A stretch of 64,000 nt of DNA. Origin: Pogostemon cablin (lineage: Eukaryota > Streptophyta > Magnoliopsida > Lamiales > Lamiaceae). Position numbers and translations under genes: made by a program. The DNA is taken from positions 7,616,314-7,680,313 of the forward strand of contig CM043005.1 of the NCBI GenBank assembly GCA_023678885.1, in the 5' to 3' direction. How positions within the stretch are numbered: position 1 is the stretch's first letter; every line of letters begins with the position of its first letter. Positions 35,044 through 48,306 of the stretch are shown one piece after another. The notes under the pieces were generated by a model. The model did not search any database and was not told the DNA's origin. It was given only the letters and a program-made list of their open reading frames with translations.

Positions 35044-35944
35044 TGTTATGGGTATTATATTACGCATGGGCGTAGCAGGCCCAAGAGCTCAATAACCTCT
35101 ATTATACCTGAAGAAAAAGGCCCAACCCCATAGCAGCTCAAATTGTGGACAGAACTGAAAGGACAATCGAGACAGCCCAAAGAGGGGCGGGCAGCCCGAA
35201 GGCCAAGTCGAGAAAAGAACAAATAGGAATCCACTAAACAGGACGAAGCCAGAGAGCACCCTCGGCAAGAAACTTCGACGACGACATCCTCCTGCCCGAG
35301 AGTTCGGACGAGCGCCACAGCACCGAAAGTCAGCCTGTCCGAGGACCAAAGGGGGCAACGGAAGCAAGATAGTGAAAAGCAAGCACCATCATGAAGGTTG
35401 ACAAGTACCACAGGCTAAAGAATAAGACTAGCGGGGAGAAGATATGTCTTGGACAACAATCCTAACTAAAAGACAACAACTGACTGACAAACCTTACTCT
35501 AATAACCAATGGGAAGCCAGCAAAGGATGGAGGCACTCTGGAGAACCCTGTAAAAGCAACCAACAACATCCAGACTCCTCCTGCAGCTGGTCGGCGTACT
35601 AAATAGCTTCTTTAAAGGCGGTTTGTCTCCATCCAAATGGTGCAAGGCGATTGGCTCCGGTTGAGGGTTAGGAGACAACATAAATAACCTCTCTTACAGG
35701 AGAGAGGTAGGTAAGTAATACTTGGCTCTAGACATTGCACTTGTAGAGAGAGAATTTTATGAGTGTTGTTCAAGAGGAGAGTAATAAAAATCGGTTGAGT
35801 TCTTTAGTGCGAATTGAGTTTTCTATTGGTTTGATCATGTTGTTTTGTAGTTTTATTATACTTGATTGTGTTCGTTCTTGATTCCGTTATAAAATATCTT
35901 TATCTCATAAACATCAATTAACGGGTCAAGAACAGCCATCAACA
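35044..35944 (+). repeat. 3' LTR of the Tat element (copy B)
   Basis: Same ends as copy A, 901 bp, with a few substitutions (for example CAGC for ACGG near 35142). Confidence 0.75.
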
Positions 35945-36619
35945 ATAACTAAGTTTTTTTTTTTTAGTCACACAACTATCAAATTTGCTCGATCTTGGGA
36001 CAAATTTTGTCTGAAAAATAAAAACTCCGATCGACGGCATTCTAATTTCTACGTGAACTCATACACGGGTGCACTCATGAACTGATGATAGCAGAATCCA
36101 TACAACCTGATACGACCTTGAAATAAAGGAAGATTAAATATGCTTAAAGTTGAGATTTTTTTTTTAATTTCTCAAATGTGACAGAATAGAATAATTAACA
36201 ATAGGAATAAAAGTTAGTGTTTTCTTACCATTAACCCTTATATAAATTACCAATAAAATTATTAATAACGGATTACCAACAGAAATATTTACCAACCAAG
36301 ATTTTGCCAATGAATTTTATTGTTAATCCGTCGATGTTCTAATTTAGCAATGCAACTAAGACTTTTACCAATAAAATATTTCGTTGATAAAAATTAGATT
36401 TTTTTTCTCAAAAGGAACCTAGAGGTATACGTCAGTCAATTTAGTTCTATTTGATATAAAATAAAATGAGATTTGCTTGAGTATAGTATTTAAAAATATG
36501 CGATGTTTTGTTTTATTTGTTATTTGTTCAAGAATGATATTGAAATTAGTGTTGAGGGAGATGTCTTTGTAAATGGCCCAATGGAGGATGTAGGGTATTG
36601 AATAAACCTAATAGATTTG

Positions 36620-37153
36620 GAAACACATGTTGGTGGAATTAAAAGTTCTCATCATCTGATTGCTTATGAAAAATATGTGAATTTAAGAAACTAAAAAAAC
36701 TATTGGACATGTTTTTGATCATGCAAGTGATGTGCTTTGAGGTGGGTATAAAACTCGTTTGAAGGCTTCAATTTTCTTTTTAAGGTTTCTTTTGCGCCAA
36801 ATGTTGGTATGTTGGGGGCATAATGAATATGAGAGTGTTAAGAAATTTCTTGAACTTTTGAAATGAAGTAAGAACACAATAAGAGTGTTAAGATTGTTGC
36901 GTTTGAAAATGCTATGGATAATTGCCAAATGACATTTGCCACAATTCAAAAAAATATCATCAATTATTGTACTAAGAAAATAACTAAATTCATTATTAAT
37001 GAGATTGGTAATGACTATTCTGATATACATATAGGCCTATGAGTCAAGTAATGTGTATTAAAAGGAACAATTTACTCTTTACTTGCATAATGTTGATGGA
37101 AAATTGAGAAGGGTAATGGAGTTATTTCGTAGACTTGTGCATATAGGTGTGAA
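36620..37153 (+). pseudogene. hAT-type transposase relic (copy B)
   Basis: Collinear with 10507-11040 and carrying the same frame breaks. A few substitutions differ (for example CTGATT near 36657 and AATGAC near 37011). Confidence 0.65.
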
Positions 37154-37228
37154 TATCTAGTCCCATTTAAACATTTAAAGATAAATATACCCTTAAATAA
37201 TTTAAATTCTAAAAATAAATATTAAATA

Positions 37229-37510
37229 CTCCCTCCGTCCCATAATAGACTTCACACTTTCTATTTTCGTCCATCTCACATTAAACTTCACCACCCAAAA
37301 AAGAAATATCACATCAATTCTCACTCCTAAAACTTCATTTTAGTTACAAGTTTACTACTCTCACCAAACACACACAACATATTTTATAATTTATTTATTA
37401 TCTAAAAATACTACAATACCCTCCAAAAGTCAATAAAATTGGTTAAGTAGCAACTTTTCTTAAACTCTGTATCTACAGTAATGGTGCAGTTTATTCCAGG
37501 ATGGAAGGAG
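37229..37510. mobile_element. Stowaway-like MITE (copy B)
   Basis: Same 282 bp element and TA flanks as at 11116. Confidence 0.75.
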
Positions 37511-37635
37511 TATATAATATTAGGATAATACGGTATAAACTATTACAATTCATATAATGAATATTGTGAACTCGATTCACACAGTGAAAATAAAAATAGA
37601 GCACGGATCCTGTGCAGCATCCATATACATATATA

Positions 37636-38374
37636 GGGATGTAAACGAACCAAACCGTTCGTGAACTATTCGAGTCTCGATTTGAAAAAAATCCTTCGAG
37701 TTCGTTCGCGAAACTAAACGAGCCGAGTTCGATTTTCGAGTTCGATTATTTTTTCGAGCCGAACTCGAGCCTGGGTGTGTTTGGCTCGAAAGCTCGCGAA
37801 CGTTTTCGTTTACAGGCTCGCAAACATGTTTGCGAACGTGTTCGTTTATAGGCTCGCGTACGTGTTCGTTTATAGGCTCATGAACATATTCGGTAGTAGG
37901 CTCGCGAACATGTTCGGTATTAGGCTCGCATACATGTTCGAAGTATGCTCGAATAGTGCTCGTTAATAGGCTCGAACACTATAGTCAATATTTTAATTAA
38001 TAATCAGTACTTCTAATAATTAATAAAAAATTGATAATAACTCTAGATACCGCTTTATATAAAAAATTTTATTATTCGTGAGACGATCTCACTCAAGCCT
38101 TACACTTTAAAAAAAATGAATAATTTTCAGTTTAACGAGCCCGAGCTCGAACTAATGACTAGTTTTTTATCGAGCCGAATTTGAGCTCGAGTTTGATTTT
38201 TTTATTTAGTAAAAATATTTCGAGTCGAGCTCATGAACTGTTCGCAAGCTATATATTTTACACACGAGCCGAGCTCGAGCCTAAAAAATAAAATCCAAAT
38301 CGAGCTCGAGCCCCTTAAAAAAAATTCAAGCCGAACTCGAGTCTGGAGATGTTCTGCTCGGCTCGATTATGTCC
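37636..38374. mobile_element. TCGAG-rich non-autonomous DNA element (copy B)
   Basis: Same element as in A, with a 15 bp shorter AT stretch near 38065 and a few substitutions. Confidence 0.6.
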
Positions 38375-39572
38375 TAATTAATTATAACATATTATCTTCA
38401 AAATGATTTTGTATACAATGCTTGTGAAAGAGAGAGAGAGAAATGCAATTCCTCTCTCACGTCAGACACCAAACCACGAGTTTACCTTGACTCAACAATG
38501 CATTATTTCCTCCAACTTAATTAATTCTTCACATTTTTTCTATCTGTCCTAATCCATCCTAAAAAGATTATAAAAGTTATAATAAAATTAAGTTTGTGAG
38601 TTAATCGAGTCATGAGTTACTCGTGCTTGAGTAAAAAAATAAAATAAAATAAAAATGGAAATCGATCCAAATTTAATTGATTTGAGTCGAGTTCAAGCTA
38701 CTCGAGGAGTTTTCGAGCACGATCTTAATATACTCGGCTCGATAAGCTCGCGAGCTTAATCGAGCTAACATATACTATAAAATTTATTATATAATGCATT
38801 TTTTAATTAATTATTTATTTTAAATATAAATATAATTATTGAGCCGACATTTTTTCCTTTTAATATTCCCACCCCATATAAATATAAGCTCGTGAGTTAA
38901 TTGTTGCTGGGATAAAAACTTTTTTCCTTTTAATATCCCCAACCCACATTTTTACTATCTCAAATATTTTATAATTATTAAATATTTACTTAATTATTTT
39001 ATTAATTTTATACATTATCGAGTTAAATCTGAGTTTCTGAAATACATTATCAAGTCGAGCTCGAATTTTTAAAATTGAGTTCGGTGGAGTTTGAGCTTGT
39101 CACTACTCAATCGACTCATTTATCCCTATAAAAAAATCACAATTTCAATGAAAAAATTATATTCTTATTAATTAAAGTGTATATCATTTATAATAAAAAA
39201 TAAATTCTCTTGTGAGACGTTACATATGTGAGATGGTTTGTGAGACGCCTTAAAATATGACTATTATATAGATAATGTATGTTTAATGATGGTTAAAATA
39301 TGTTTTCTAAAGTATGATAAATGATGAATTAAAATATAATTTTAGAGTGTTATAATATGATTAATTATTAACATACTTTAATTACAAATAAATATATTTT
39401 ACCTATATAATAAGCATACTTTAATAATGAGTCAATCCGTCTCATAACAGTCTCACAAAAAACCCATCTCACAAGAGAGTTTCTCATAAAAAAATATTAT
39501 ACCATTAAACAAATTATGCAGGATACAAGAGACCAACTCATTAATATAATTACATGCTGCACATAAAATATA
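38375..39572. other. AT-rich DNA with a second, decayed TCGAG-rich patch (copy B)
   Basis: Counterpart of 12277-13471. The stretch of about 39036-39520 holds roughly 17 differences from copy A in about 540 bp. Confidence 0.5.
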
Positions 39573-39763
39573 CTCCCTCCGTACATTGTCGATCTATCAA
39601 TTTTACCATTTTGGGCCGTCCATCCTTAATCTATCCATTTCCCTTTTTGGACTATGGGATCCACACCCTCCACTAATACAACTACCTACTACACATAAAA
39701 TAATAATATTCTTTAATCCACGTGTAAAAAATAAATGGATACATTGAGGATAAACGGAGGAAG
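39573..39763. mobile_element. Stowaway-like MITE, short (copy B)
   Basis: Same element as at 13472, one base shorter. Confidence 0.65.
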
Positions 39764-39798
39764 TAATATTCTTCACTTACAAAAGTGTGATGGAGTAC

Positions 39799-40442
39799 CA
39801 GGGGCGGATGCTTGTGTAGTGCTGGGGGGCTTTAGCCCCCCAAAAATTTTGAAAACCTCTACTATATATACTACTCCATATATTAGTATTCTTAATTATT
39901 TAATTTTATTTTAAACATCATAATATATATAATACTTCCTTTATTTTTTTTAGAATTTTTACAGTTATTATAGATCTGAAGTTTAAGAAATGTTGTTTTT
40001 CAATAAAATTTATTGATTTTTTAGAGTAACATACTCTTTTGCAGTAATAAATAAATGGTAAAAAGTTATGTGTATTAAGTTGGGAGTGTCTTTTTTTAAA
40101 TAAAGTATATTGAAATGTTAATTCTTTTGAAAATCTTACCATTTTTTTTTGTGTAAAAATTGTAATGAGATCAACAAATAAGGATATGTGAAATGTGTAA
40201 TGGGATTAAGGGGTATTTAATTTTGTTAAAATTTCTAACATAGTATATTATTAAGTATCAACATCTACCACAAAAAGAGTATGCACAACCATTAAAAAAA
40301 ATATACTCCCCTCACGTTTACTTTTTGCACATGGATTAAGGAGTATTATTATTTTATGTAAAATGGGTAATTGTATTAGAGGGAAGTAGTGGGCCAGGGG
40401 TACCTCGTTGAGTGGTGGGGGCCCTGAAAATTCCCTTTAGTA

Positions 40443-40518
<76 letters not shown>

Positions 40519-41026
40519 TTTTAGTTATTAATGATTAATTAGTCTTTCTAATAATAATTTTAATCCTTCAAACTTTCTTCTAATTATTCTTGCACAATTA
40601 ATTAAAGTTACACATTAATAGAGAAACATCTACCACTTTTTATCACAAAAGGCTCTATAATTTCTCACATTGAATCAATGGAAATTACTTTCTGCACTTC
40701 CTTTTTTTAATTATAGACATTGAAAGTTGTATGAAAATATCTCTAAAAATATTTTTACTGCAAGTTATGCTTTTATATTTCACTATTTATACTCCCATCC
40801 TCTCACAACTATCATCACATTTCATATTTTTATTCGTCCTATAATAACTTGCACCACTTAAAAGAAACTAATGCATGTTACATTAACTCTATTATTTAAA
40901 AAGACTACATTATTCTTAAAAAAATCAATAAACTAGTAAAAATATCCCATACTCTACATCAACAGTTTCGGAGCTAGTAAAAAAAAATTTTAGCCCCCCT
41001 AAAATTTAGGTCTAGCTCCGCCCCTG
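39799..41026. mobile_element. hAT-type non-autonomous element (copy B)
   Basis: Same element with the same flanks. The (TA)n tract (about 40445-40515) is about 35 bp shorter than in A. The subterminal palindrome has one mismatch here (GGCTTTAGCC). Confidence 0.7.
40445..40515. repeat. (TA)n microsatellite inside the hAT element (copy B)
   Basis: About 71 bp of uninterrupted TA repeats. Confidence 0.9.
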
Positions 41027-41765
41027 GGGAGTACGTTGCTTGAAAACATGAGATGAGGTCTTGATCAATGAGAATGAGAAAAAATTGTTAAACTTTATTC
41101 TTGATTGAAAGAGTACGTTATGTCGTGAATTGGTCTGCCCTTCAATGAAATCTACTCTTATTTCATATATGATGGGAAAAAAACAGTTGTAAATGTAGTA
41201 TTTCAGAATCAGTCCCTTCTACAAGACTACAACATAAATTGCAGTGAGGACCAATCTCGTTTTCCTCATCCCCACCACAAGACTTTAGTTTCAGTTATTT
41301 TCATACACTTAGTTTTCAATTCTTTAAAATTAGGGCTGATTAATGTAGTTTGAAAATTTTTTTTATACAAGTTTTTTCGTGTAGTATCTTTATTCATTAC
41401 ACCCAAATAAACATTTTGGTAAATTTTATGGCTTCAAAAAGTAATTTAGAGACAAATCTGTCATTGGGTTTAGAGCATCTGCATGCATTGGTTAATAGGT
41501 TTGAATAGTCTTTTCCATCTCCCAAATTTTAGCATATTTCTCAATTAAATTTGACCAACACTCATGTTGATTCCTCAATTTAAACTCACTATTTATGGAA
41601 TCCACTATTATTATACTCCCTCATTTCCATCCTAATAATTACATATTTTCTTTTTGGCATCTCAATGGTTACATTTTTCTTTTTGTTGTATGAGAATTAC
41701 ACAAATTAATTATTTCTCTCTTTTATGAGCCCACACATCACACAATACAAGTACCAATTATTATA

Positions 41766-42040
41766 CTCTATACGTCTCACGTATTTATTCGCACTTTCCA
41801 ACATTTTATTAATATTAAAATACACTATACATCCTACCTACTTTTTACATTTTATTAGTCAATCCTAACAACTTTATTCACTTTTTTACACTTTATTCAT
41901 CATTTCAAATTATTTTATTTACTTTTTCTCCTTAAATTACTAATTTATCCCTACTTTTTCTTACATCATATATTAAAAAAAAACACTTCTTAAACTCCGT
42001 GTCCACTGTGTCCGTATAAATGTGAACAAGACGGAGGGAG
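41766..42040. mobile_element. Decayed Stowaway-like MITE (copy B)
   Basis: Counterpart of 15706-15979, one base longer. Confidence 0.5.
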
Positions 42041-42046
42041 TTTTTC

Positions 42047-42269
42047 ACGCCCCCACCGCCCCTGTCCTGGGGGTTGGTGAAGAAGGTAAACCACAGGATG
42101 TGCCTCAAGTAATTTATAGGGAGGGCATACTGTTTAACTTATGCTTGAAGGGGTCAAATCCATGCCAAAGACAGGATTCGAATTTCGAATCCCCCACACT
42201 GCAGCTATAAGCTCAGCTGAAAGGTCTTTCCACTCTTCCCCTCTACCACTTGAGCTAAGCCTTGGGGTA
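42047..42269 (-). mobile_element. tRNA-derived SINE, minus strand (copy B)
   Basis: Same element as at 15986-16208, apparently without changes. Confidence 0.55.
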
Positions 42270-42394
42270 GTTTACTGATGGAACTCGAGGGGGAGAGAGG
42301 GTAGATTTGGAATCTAAACCAAATTTCACGTTAGACAGTTCATTAATATTTTTAATTTAAACTAAAAAAATACAAAGGATGCTCTATTGCTTTT

Positions 42395-42532
42395 AACTCG
42401 AATCCTGCACCTTTGGCATGAATTTGGTCCCTTGCAAGTACAAATTAAACAGTGAATTCTCAGTATAAATTACTTGAGGCACATCTTGCGAATTACATTA
42501 TCCACCAATTTTCTGGGCGGTGGGAGCACCAT
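42395..42532 (+). repeat. 5'-truncated SINE body in opposite orientation (copy B)
   Basis: Counterpart of 16334-16471. The copy-specific MITE at 42549 begins 16 bp after it. Confidence 0.6.
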
Positions 42533-42548
42533 TTTTAAGTGAGATTTA

Positions 42549-42868
42549 CTCCCTCCGTCCCGGGAAGTATTTCACGTATTGGTGTGCGCGGAGTTTAAGA
42601 AAATTTTGTATTTTTATGTATAAAGTAAGAAAGAGAATATATATTTTAGTTGATTTAATGAAAAAGGTGTGTAAAGTTATTGAGAGATGTGGAAAAAGTG
42701 TGTAAAGTTTTTGGGAGATGTGAAAAAGCAAGTATTATATTGGGATATGTGTAAAAAGTGAGTATTAGTATAATGTATTTTTACCAAATTTAGTAAAAGT
42801 AAAGTGTGAAATACTTTGAGGGACGGATGAAAAAGGAAAGTGTGAAATACTTTGGGGGACGGAGGGAG
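42549..42868. mobile_element. Stowaway-like MITE present only in copy B
   Basis: 320 bp with long inverted ends (CTCCCTCCGTCCC...AAGTATTTCAC and its complement) and perfect TA duplication: copy A reads GATTTATGCATTG at the empty site, while B reads GATTTA, element, TATGCATTG. Inside are several AAAAAGTGTGTAAAGT units of about 29 bp. Chance open frames of 61 and 64 codons cross it. It sits about 80-150 bp upstream of the kinase pseudogene start, so it would lie in its promoter or leader. Confidence 0.92.
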
Positions 42869-43019
42869 TATGCATTGACAAATAAATAATGTTGGTTAAA
42901 TTCCATGTATCCAATCTCTGAGTACAGTACACCAGACGACTTTTCAAGTCATGCTTCAATCTTTACTTGTACAATCTTCCTTCTTCATCAATTGCTCTGT
43001 CGTTCTTTCTCAATCTGCA

Positions 43020-45441
43020 ATGCCGTTTCCACCATCACCCTTTCTTCTCTTCCTCCTCTTCACGCTCTCTGCAACTGCATGGGCTCAGAACATAACCCTC
43101 GGCACGCCTCTCTCTGCAACTGAAACCTCCAATCCATGGCGTTCCCCCTCCAGGGATTTCGCCTTTGGCTTTCGCCAGCTTCCAAACGATCCAAACATTT
43201 TCCTGCTTTCCATTTGGTTTGATAATATCCCCGACAAAACCATTGTCTGGTATCAAAGAACCATCGACGCCGTGCCTCGTGGTTCAACCCTAGAGCTCAA
43301 CGCTAGGGATAGCCTTGTTCTTCGTGATCCTCAGAGGAGGCTAATCTATTCCACTAGTGGCCTTGTTGATCCAGTGGCTTATGGATTATTGAATGATACT
43401 GGAAATCTTCTTCTGCTGCGCGCTGATTCCTCTGTGTTGTGGGAGAGTTTTAGGATCCCTCTGATACTATCTTGCCCACTCAAACAATTGAGATCAGCGA
43501 AGCCCTAATTTCGCGAAAATCCCAATTCAATTTCTCCCAGGGTAGATTCTCTGCCAACATGGAAGATAACGGGAATTTCGCTTTCAGCACCAAAAGCGTG
43601 ACTTCGAATTCAGATTATGACGATGAGTATTACAGCAGCTCAACTTCTGATTCAGTAAACGCTAATAATTCAGGGATTCGGGTGGTTTTCAGTGACAGAG
43701 CCTCCATTTATGTCCTGAGAAGAAATGGGCAGACCCAACCTCTTACCTCAAGTTCGATCCCTCCACCTTCAGAGAACTATTACCGAGCAACTCTCAATTT
43801 CGATGGAGTTTTCACACTTTATTATCATCCCCGGGATTCCGGCAACGATTCGAGGTGGCAGGCTGCTTCCTCTCTGCCTGATAACATCTGTAACAACATC
43901 AATGGAAGAACAGGTAGTGGGGCGTGTGGGTATAACAGCATCTGTAGACTCGAGAATAGGAGACCCGTTTGCGAATGCCCAAGAGGTTTTTCCCTGAATG
44001 ATCCTAATAACACCAATGGCGACTGCAAACCGATGTCGATTGGCCATTCAATGATTACCAACAAATATTCCCTAGTTCGGAACAAGTGTGCCGTAGCGCC
44101 TGCTTGAATGATTGTCTCTGTGCTGTTGCAATTTTCAGGAGTGGAAGCTGTTGGAAGAAGAGACTTCCACTCTCTAATGGCAAAGTTGACACCACTCTGA
44201 ATGTCAAGGCTTTTCTCAAGTTCAGGAAAGGTGATAATCCATTGGTAAGTCCAGATCTTCCAAATACAAAAAATCCTGCTAAACCAAGAAAAGATTAGAA
44301 AACATTGGTTATTGTTCTATCAGTTCTCTTAGGTAGCTCAGTATTCATTATCTTCTTGTTGATTGGTGGAGCTTTGCTTGTTGGTTTCCTCATACGAAGC
44401 AAGAAACTCCCTCCCATCCCTATTCTCAACGCATCGGGTTCGAATCTCCGCTGCTTTAGCTACAAAGAGCTAGTTCAAGCCACCAATGGGTTCAAAGAAG
44501 AAGTGGGAAGAGGTGCTTTTGGGATTGTATACAAAGGGGTGATTCCAGCACCCAATGGCTCCAACACCGTAGTTGCAGTGAAGAAACTGCACGGAGTGGC
44601 TCAAGATTCAGAGAAGGAATTCAGGACAGAAGTGAACGCAATTGGACAAACCCACCACAAGAATCTAGTACCTCTTGTTGGATTCTGCGACGAAGGGCCT
44701 CACCGTTTGCTGGTGTACCACTACATGAGCAATGGAACATTATCAGGTTTCCTCTTCGACCATGATGAGAAACCAACTTGGGACCAGAGGACTCAGATAG
44801 CATTCGGGGTAGATCGAGGGCTGACATATTTGCACGAAGAATGCAGCACCCAGATCATCCACTGCGACATCAAGCCTCAGAACATACTCCTAGACGAATA
44901 CCACAACGCCCGGATTTCAGACTTCGGATTGGCGAAGCTGCTGATGATGAACCAGAGCAAGACCATAACCAACATCAGGGGTACCAAGGGGTACGTTGCT
45001 CCCGAGTGGTTCAGAAACACGCAGATCAGCACGAAGGTTGATGTTTACAGCTTCGGGGTGGTGCTGTTGGAGACGATCACGTGCAGGAAAAGCTTGGAGG
45101 ATTTTGAATCGGGAGACGGGGCGAGCCCGATCCTTACAGACTGGGTTTGGGACTGCTTTAGTGAAGGAAGGTTGGATAGGTTGGTGCAGATGGATGAAGA
45201 GGGAGATGGGAAGATGGTGGAGAGGTTTGTGAAGGTGGGGATATGGTGCATCCAAGAAGATGCGAGTTTGAGGCCTACAATGAGGAGGGCATGTCAAATG
45301 CTTGAAGGGATTGTTGAAGTTGGTGTCCCCCCATGTCCCTTTGCTTTCACCTGTCTTTCGAGAAAATTGAGCATATCCTCATCAACATGTATAAGCCACA
45401 AGGCATACCTTCGCCTACTTCTTCCCAAAGCTTTTTTCTAG
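43020..45441 (+). pseudogene. G-type lectin receptor-like kinase, broken (copy B)
   Basis: Same pseudogene with the identical frame changes (near 43454 and 44034), the same TAG at 44296-44298 and the same tail. I see no base difference from copy A across the whole coding region. It differs only upstream, where a 320 bp MITE has been inserted. Confidence 0.88.
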
Positions 45442-45879
45442 CTTAATCATCTGCTGATGATGGGATTCACTATTTCATTTCACCTATATTCCATCAAGTG
45501 TATCAATACTTCACATAATTGACAAGTGAAATACCGAATCACATAATTCATCAATTCCTACTTACTGACAATGGTGACAATTTCATGAATTTTATTCTGG
45601 AGAATAGGTTTATTTGACTATACTCGTTTGCGATCAATATAGCTGATAAATTTTTTGTTTGGTTATAGTTATGAAATACGTATTCATGTGGACTTGTTAG
45701 AGCTAATACTCGTCTGTTATCGTTTTTCTCTTTAGTTAAGAGTTCCATGAAGTATTCTTACACCAGTGTTTACCTTCGCTTTATTTGTGTTGGTTTAGTT
45801 AGTTATATTTCCTATTATGCCCTTTACGCTATCTTATTTAAATAGTAGGAATTAGGGTTTTTTTTGTAATTAGATATTG

Positions 45880-46042
45880 TTTTTTTTTTTGACAAAGTAA
45901 GTTGTTAGTACCGTTAGTAGTTAGTATACCAAGTCTTCATACACTCTTATTTCTCCTCCTATTTGTTCTCAATGGAAATTGAACCTGGGTATCCCACCAC
46001 CTTAGTGAGGAGCTCAGTGGCCAGATGAGTTAGCCCACCTTG
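45880..46042 (-). mobile_element. tRNA-derived SINE with 17 bp target duplication (copy B)
   Basis: Same insertion, with an 11-base A tail. Flanking repeats are at 45863-45879 and 46043-46059. Confidence 0.8.
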
Positions 46043-46162
46043 TTTGTAATTAGATATTGTCATATTGAAAGCTATAATAATGAGAATGCCCACCTGATTT
46101 GTAATTAGATATTGTCATATTGAATGCTGTAATAATGAGAATTTTCTCATAGTTTCTATTTT

Positions 46163-46449
46163 AAGGGTTAATCGCAAATAAAGTCCCAACAATATTTACT
46201 TTAATTGCGAATAAGTTTAAACCTCTGGAAATTTGCAAATTAGTACATCACTTTAAAGTATTTTTACAAAAAGAACCACCGGGCAGCGGGAGGCCTGCCC
46301 CGTCGCTGACTTGTCCGTAAGTCTCCCGCTACCCGATGGTTCTTTTTGCAAAAATACTTTAAAATGAAGTACTTATTTGCAAATTTTCAGAGGTTTTGAC
46401 TTATTCGTAATTAAAGTAAAGGTTGAGACTTTATTTGCAATTAACCCTT
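46163..46449. mobile_element. Fold-back MITE (copy B)
   Basis: Same 287 bp inverted-arm element as in copy A. Confidence 0.7.
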
Positions 46450-46481
46450 TTATTTTTCCTAGTTTCGGTTCTTGTTTACTA

Positions 46482-46704
46482 CTCCCTCAGTACCTCACAA
46501 AGGGATCCATTTGCGTTTTGTACGTGGATTAAAGAGTATTATTATTTAATGTGTGATGAGTAGTTGTATTAGTGAGTGTGTGGGACCAATTTTTAGTTGT
46601 ATTAGTAGGTGTGTGTGGATCCCATGTATGTAAAAAAAAAAAATGAGACCCTTGGGGGCACACACCCAAAATAGAAAAATGAAACTATTTGGAGCGGACG
46701 GAAC
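46482..46704. mobile_element. Stowaway-like MITE (copy B)
   Basis: Same 223 bp element with TA flanks. Confidence 0.6.
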
Positions 46705-48217
46705 TATAATCGCAACGACAAGACGAAATCTTGATAGATATGATTAGGTCAGAGAATACACACACTTTCATTCATCACAACTAGATTCTTTTAATAGCAT
46801 CACCGGTAAAGACTAAAGAAAAGAAGACTACAAAGCAAACGATCACAAAAGAAACTGATAAAACCTTCTACTCAAATTCGTGAATGGAAGGTCAGTAATT
46901 CATCTTGTATACAAATAAAAATCCAGAGAATTTAAGTTAATTTTGCCAATTCCGCCATGCACACACAAACAATCCACAAACAAAGAAATAACAAGCTTTT
47001 CTTAAAGACATCAGGACAGCTTCCTTAGCAGTAAAGGTTACGAGAAAAATTCGGTTTGTGGTTGAAAGAAACACATGAACTCATGTTTTTTATCGTTTTT
47101 ATAAGGACGGCCCAAGTTGATGATAATCAATAAATCAAATATACGAAATCAAAATAAAATAAAAGAAAATAAGTAAGAGAAATAATGTTAAAGGACAAGT
47201 AATAAGATATATGAGACTAAAAACAATCAGAGTGCTTAGAAAATATTTTATTATGCAAAAGGAATGGACGAGATATGTATTAATAGACTAGAGACGATCA
47301 GGGTTACCAAAGTTGTAGACCTTTACAAAGACTAAAAAAAACTCTAAAGATTGATGCCCAACATCTATGTATTTACTATTCTCCAAATCATCTTTAAAAG
47401 GTACTATCTAACAAGGTCAAACGATGGATTAATTTCTCTCGTGGATTTAAATACCATATCGGTCAAACCTAAACACGATGTATTATCATGCTAATTCTAA
47501 TATTATGGAGGGTTGTTGACTTGTTTCCGTTGCACCTCAAGCAATATCCATATAAAACATACATATAATGGAACTTAATTAACAAAACCAACAAATTTTT
47601 TTTAGACTAAGAATCTAAAGGCTCTGAATTGCAAATTAATCAATAACTCATTAAATTAACATGCTATCCATAATTAACAAACCATGTCACACTTATAATT
47701 CATGCATAGCAAATCCTATAAGAATAAATCAAATACTCAATCATGTCCCTACCACATTTAATTTGTATAATAAAATAAACATTAAACACTAATCATGTCT
47801 TTAAACTCACAAGAGAGATTAACTTAACATAATTAAAATATCAAATATGCTTCATTACAATAAATCATGGAGTTTAAGCTTTATTGGAGATTACAAAAAT
47901 ATTTTTTTAAAAAAAATCGCTGGCAATTTCTTGTAAAGAATTCTTCGATTTCTTATTGATTGGTGCAACCTCTTCTCCTTAATTCCAATTAGTTTTCAAC
48001 ATCAGTCTTAATTCCAATTAGTTTTCAACATCAATAAGAAATTAGGATGGGTCTTATTTCAAGTAGTGTTCAACACCAATAAAAAATAAGAAATTAGTAT
48101 GGTTGAGTATTAGAAATGTATTTTTGGAATGATAGAAGAAAAAATAAAAATGGAGGACAAAAAAAGAGAGAAAGAGTGTAGTGTGGGTGGCCTTCAAAAT
48201 AAACTGAATTGAGGTGG

Positions 48218-48218
<1 letters not shown>
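46705..48218. other. AT-rich intergenic DNA (copy B)
   Basis: Counterpart of 20324-21837, with very few differences (a shifted T/A run near 47905 and G for T near 48212). Confidence 0.6.

Positions 48219-48304
<86 letters not shown>
48219..48304. repeat. (TA)43 microsatellite abutting the caulimovirid fragment (copy B)
   Basis: 86 bp of perfect TA repeats at the same position; 18 units more than in copy A. Confidence 0.95.

Positions 48305-48306
<2 letters not shown>

Larger units (their letters stand above)
24895..35944 (+). mobile_element. Tat-lineage Ty3/gypsy retrotransposon, 5'-truncated (copy B)
   Basis: Starts at the caulimovirid junction, just upstream of the reverse transcriptase, and continues through a broken RT, a nearly absent RNase H, integrase, the two antisense modules and the 3' LTR at 35044-35944. 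Base composition jumps from very AT-rich to about 45% GC at the left edge. The left edge is known to within about 15 bp. Confidence 0.85.
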
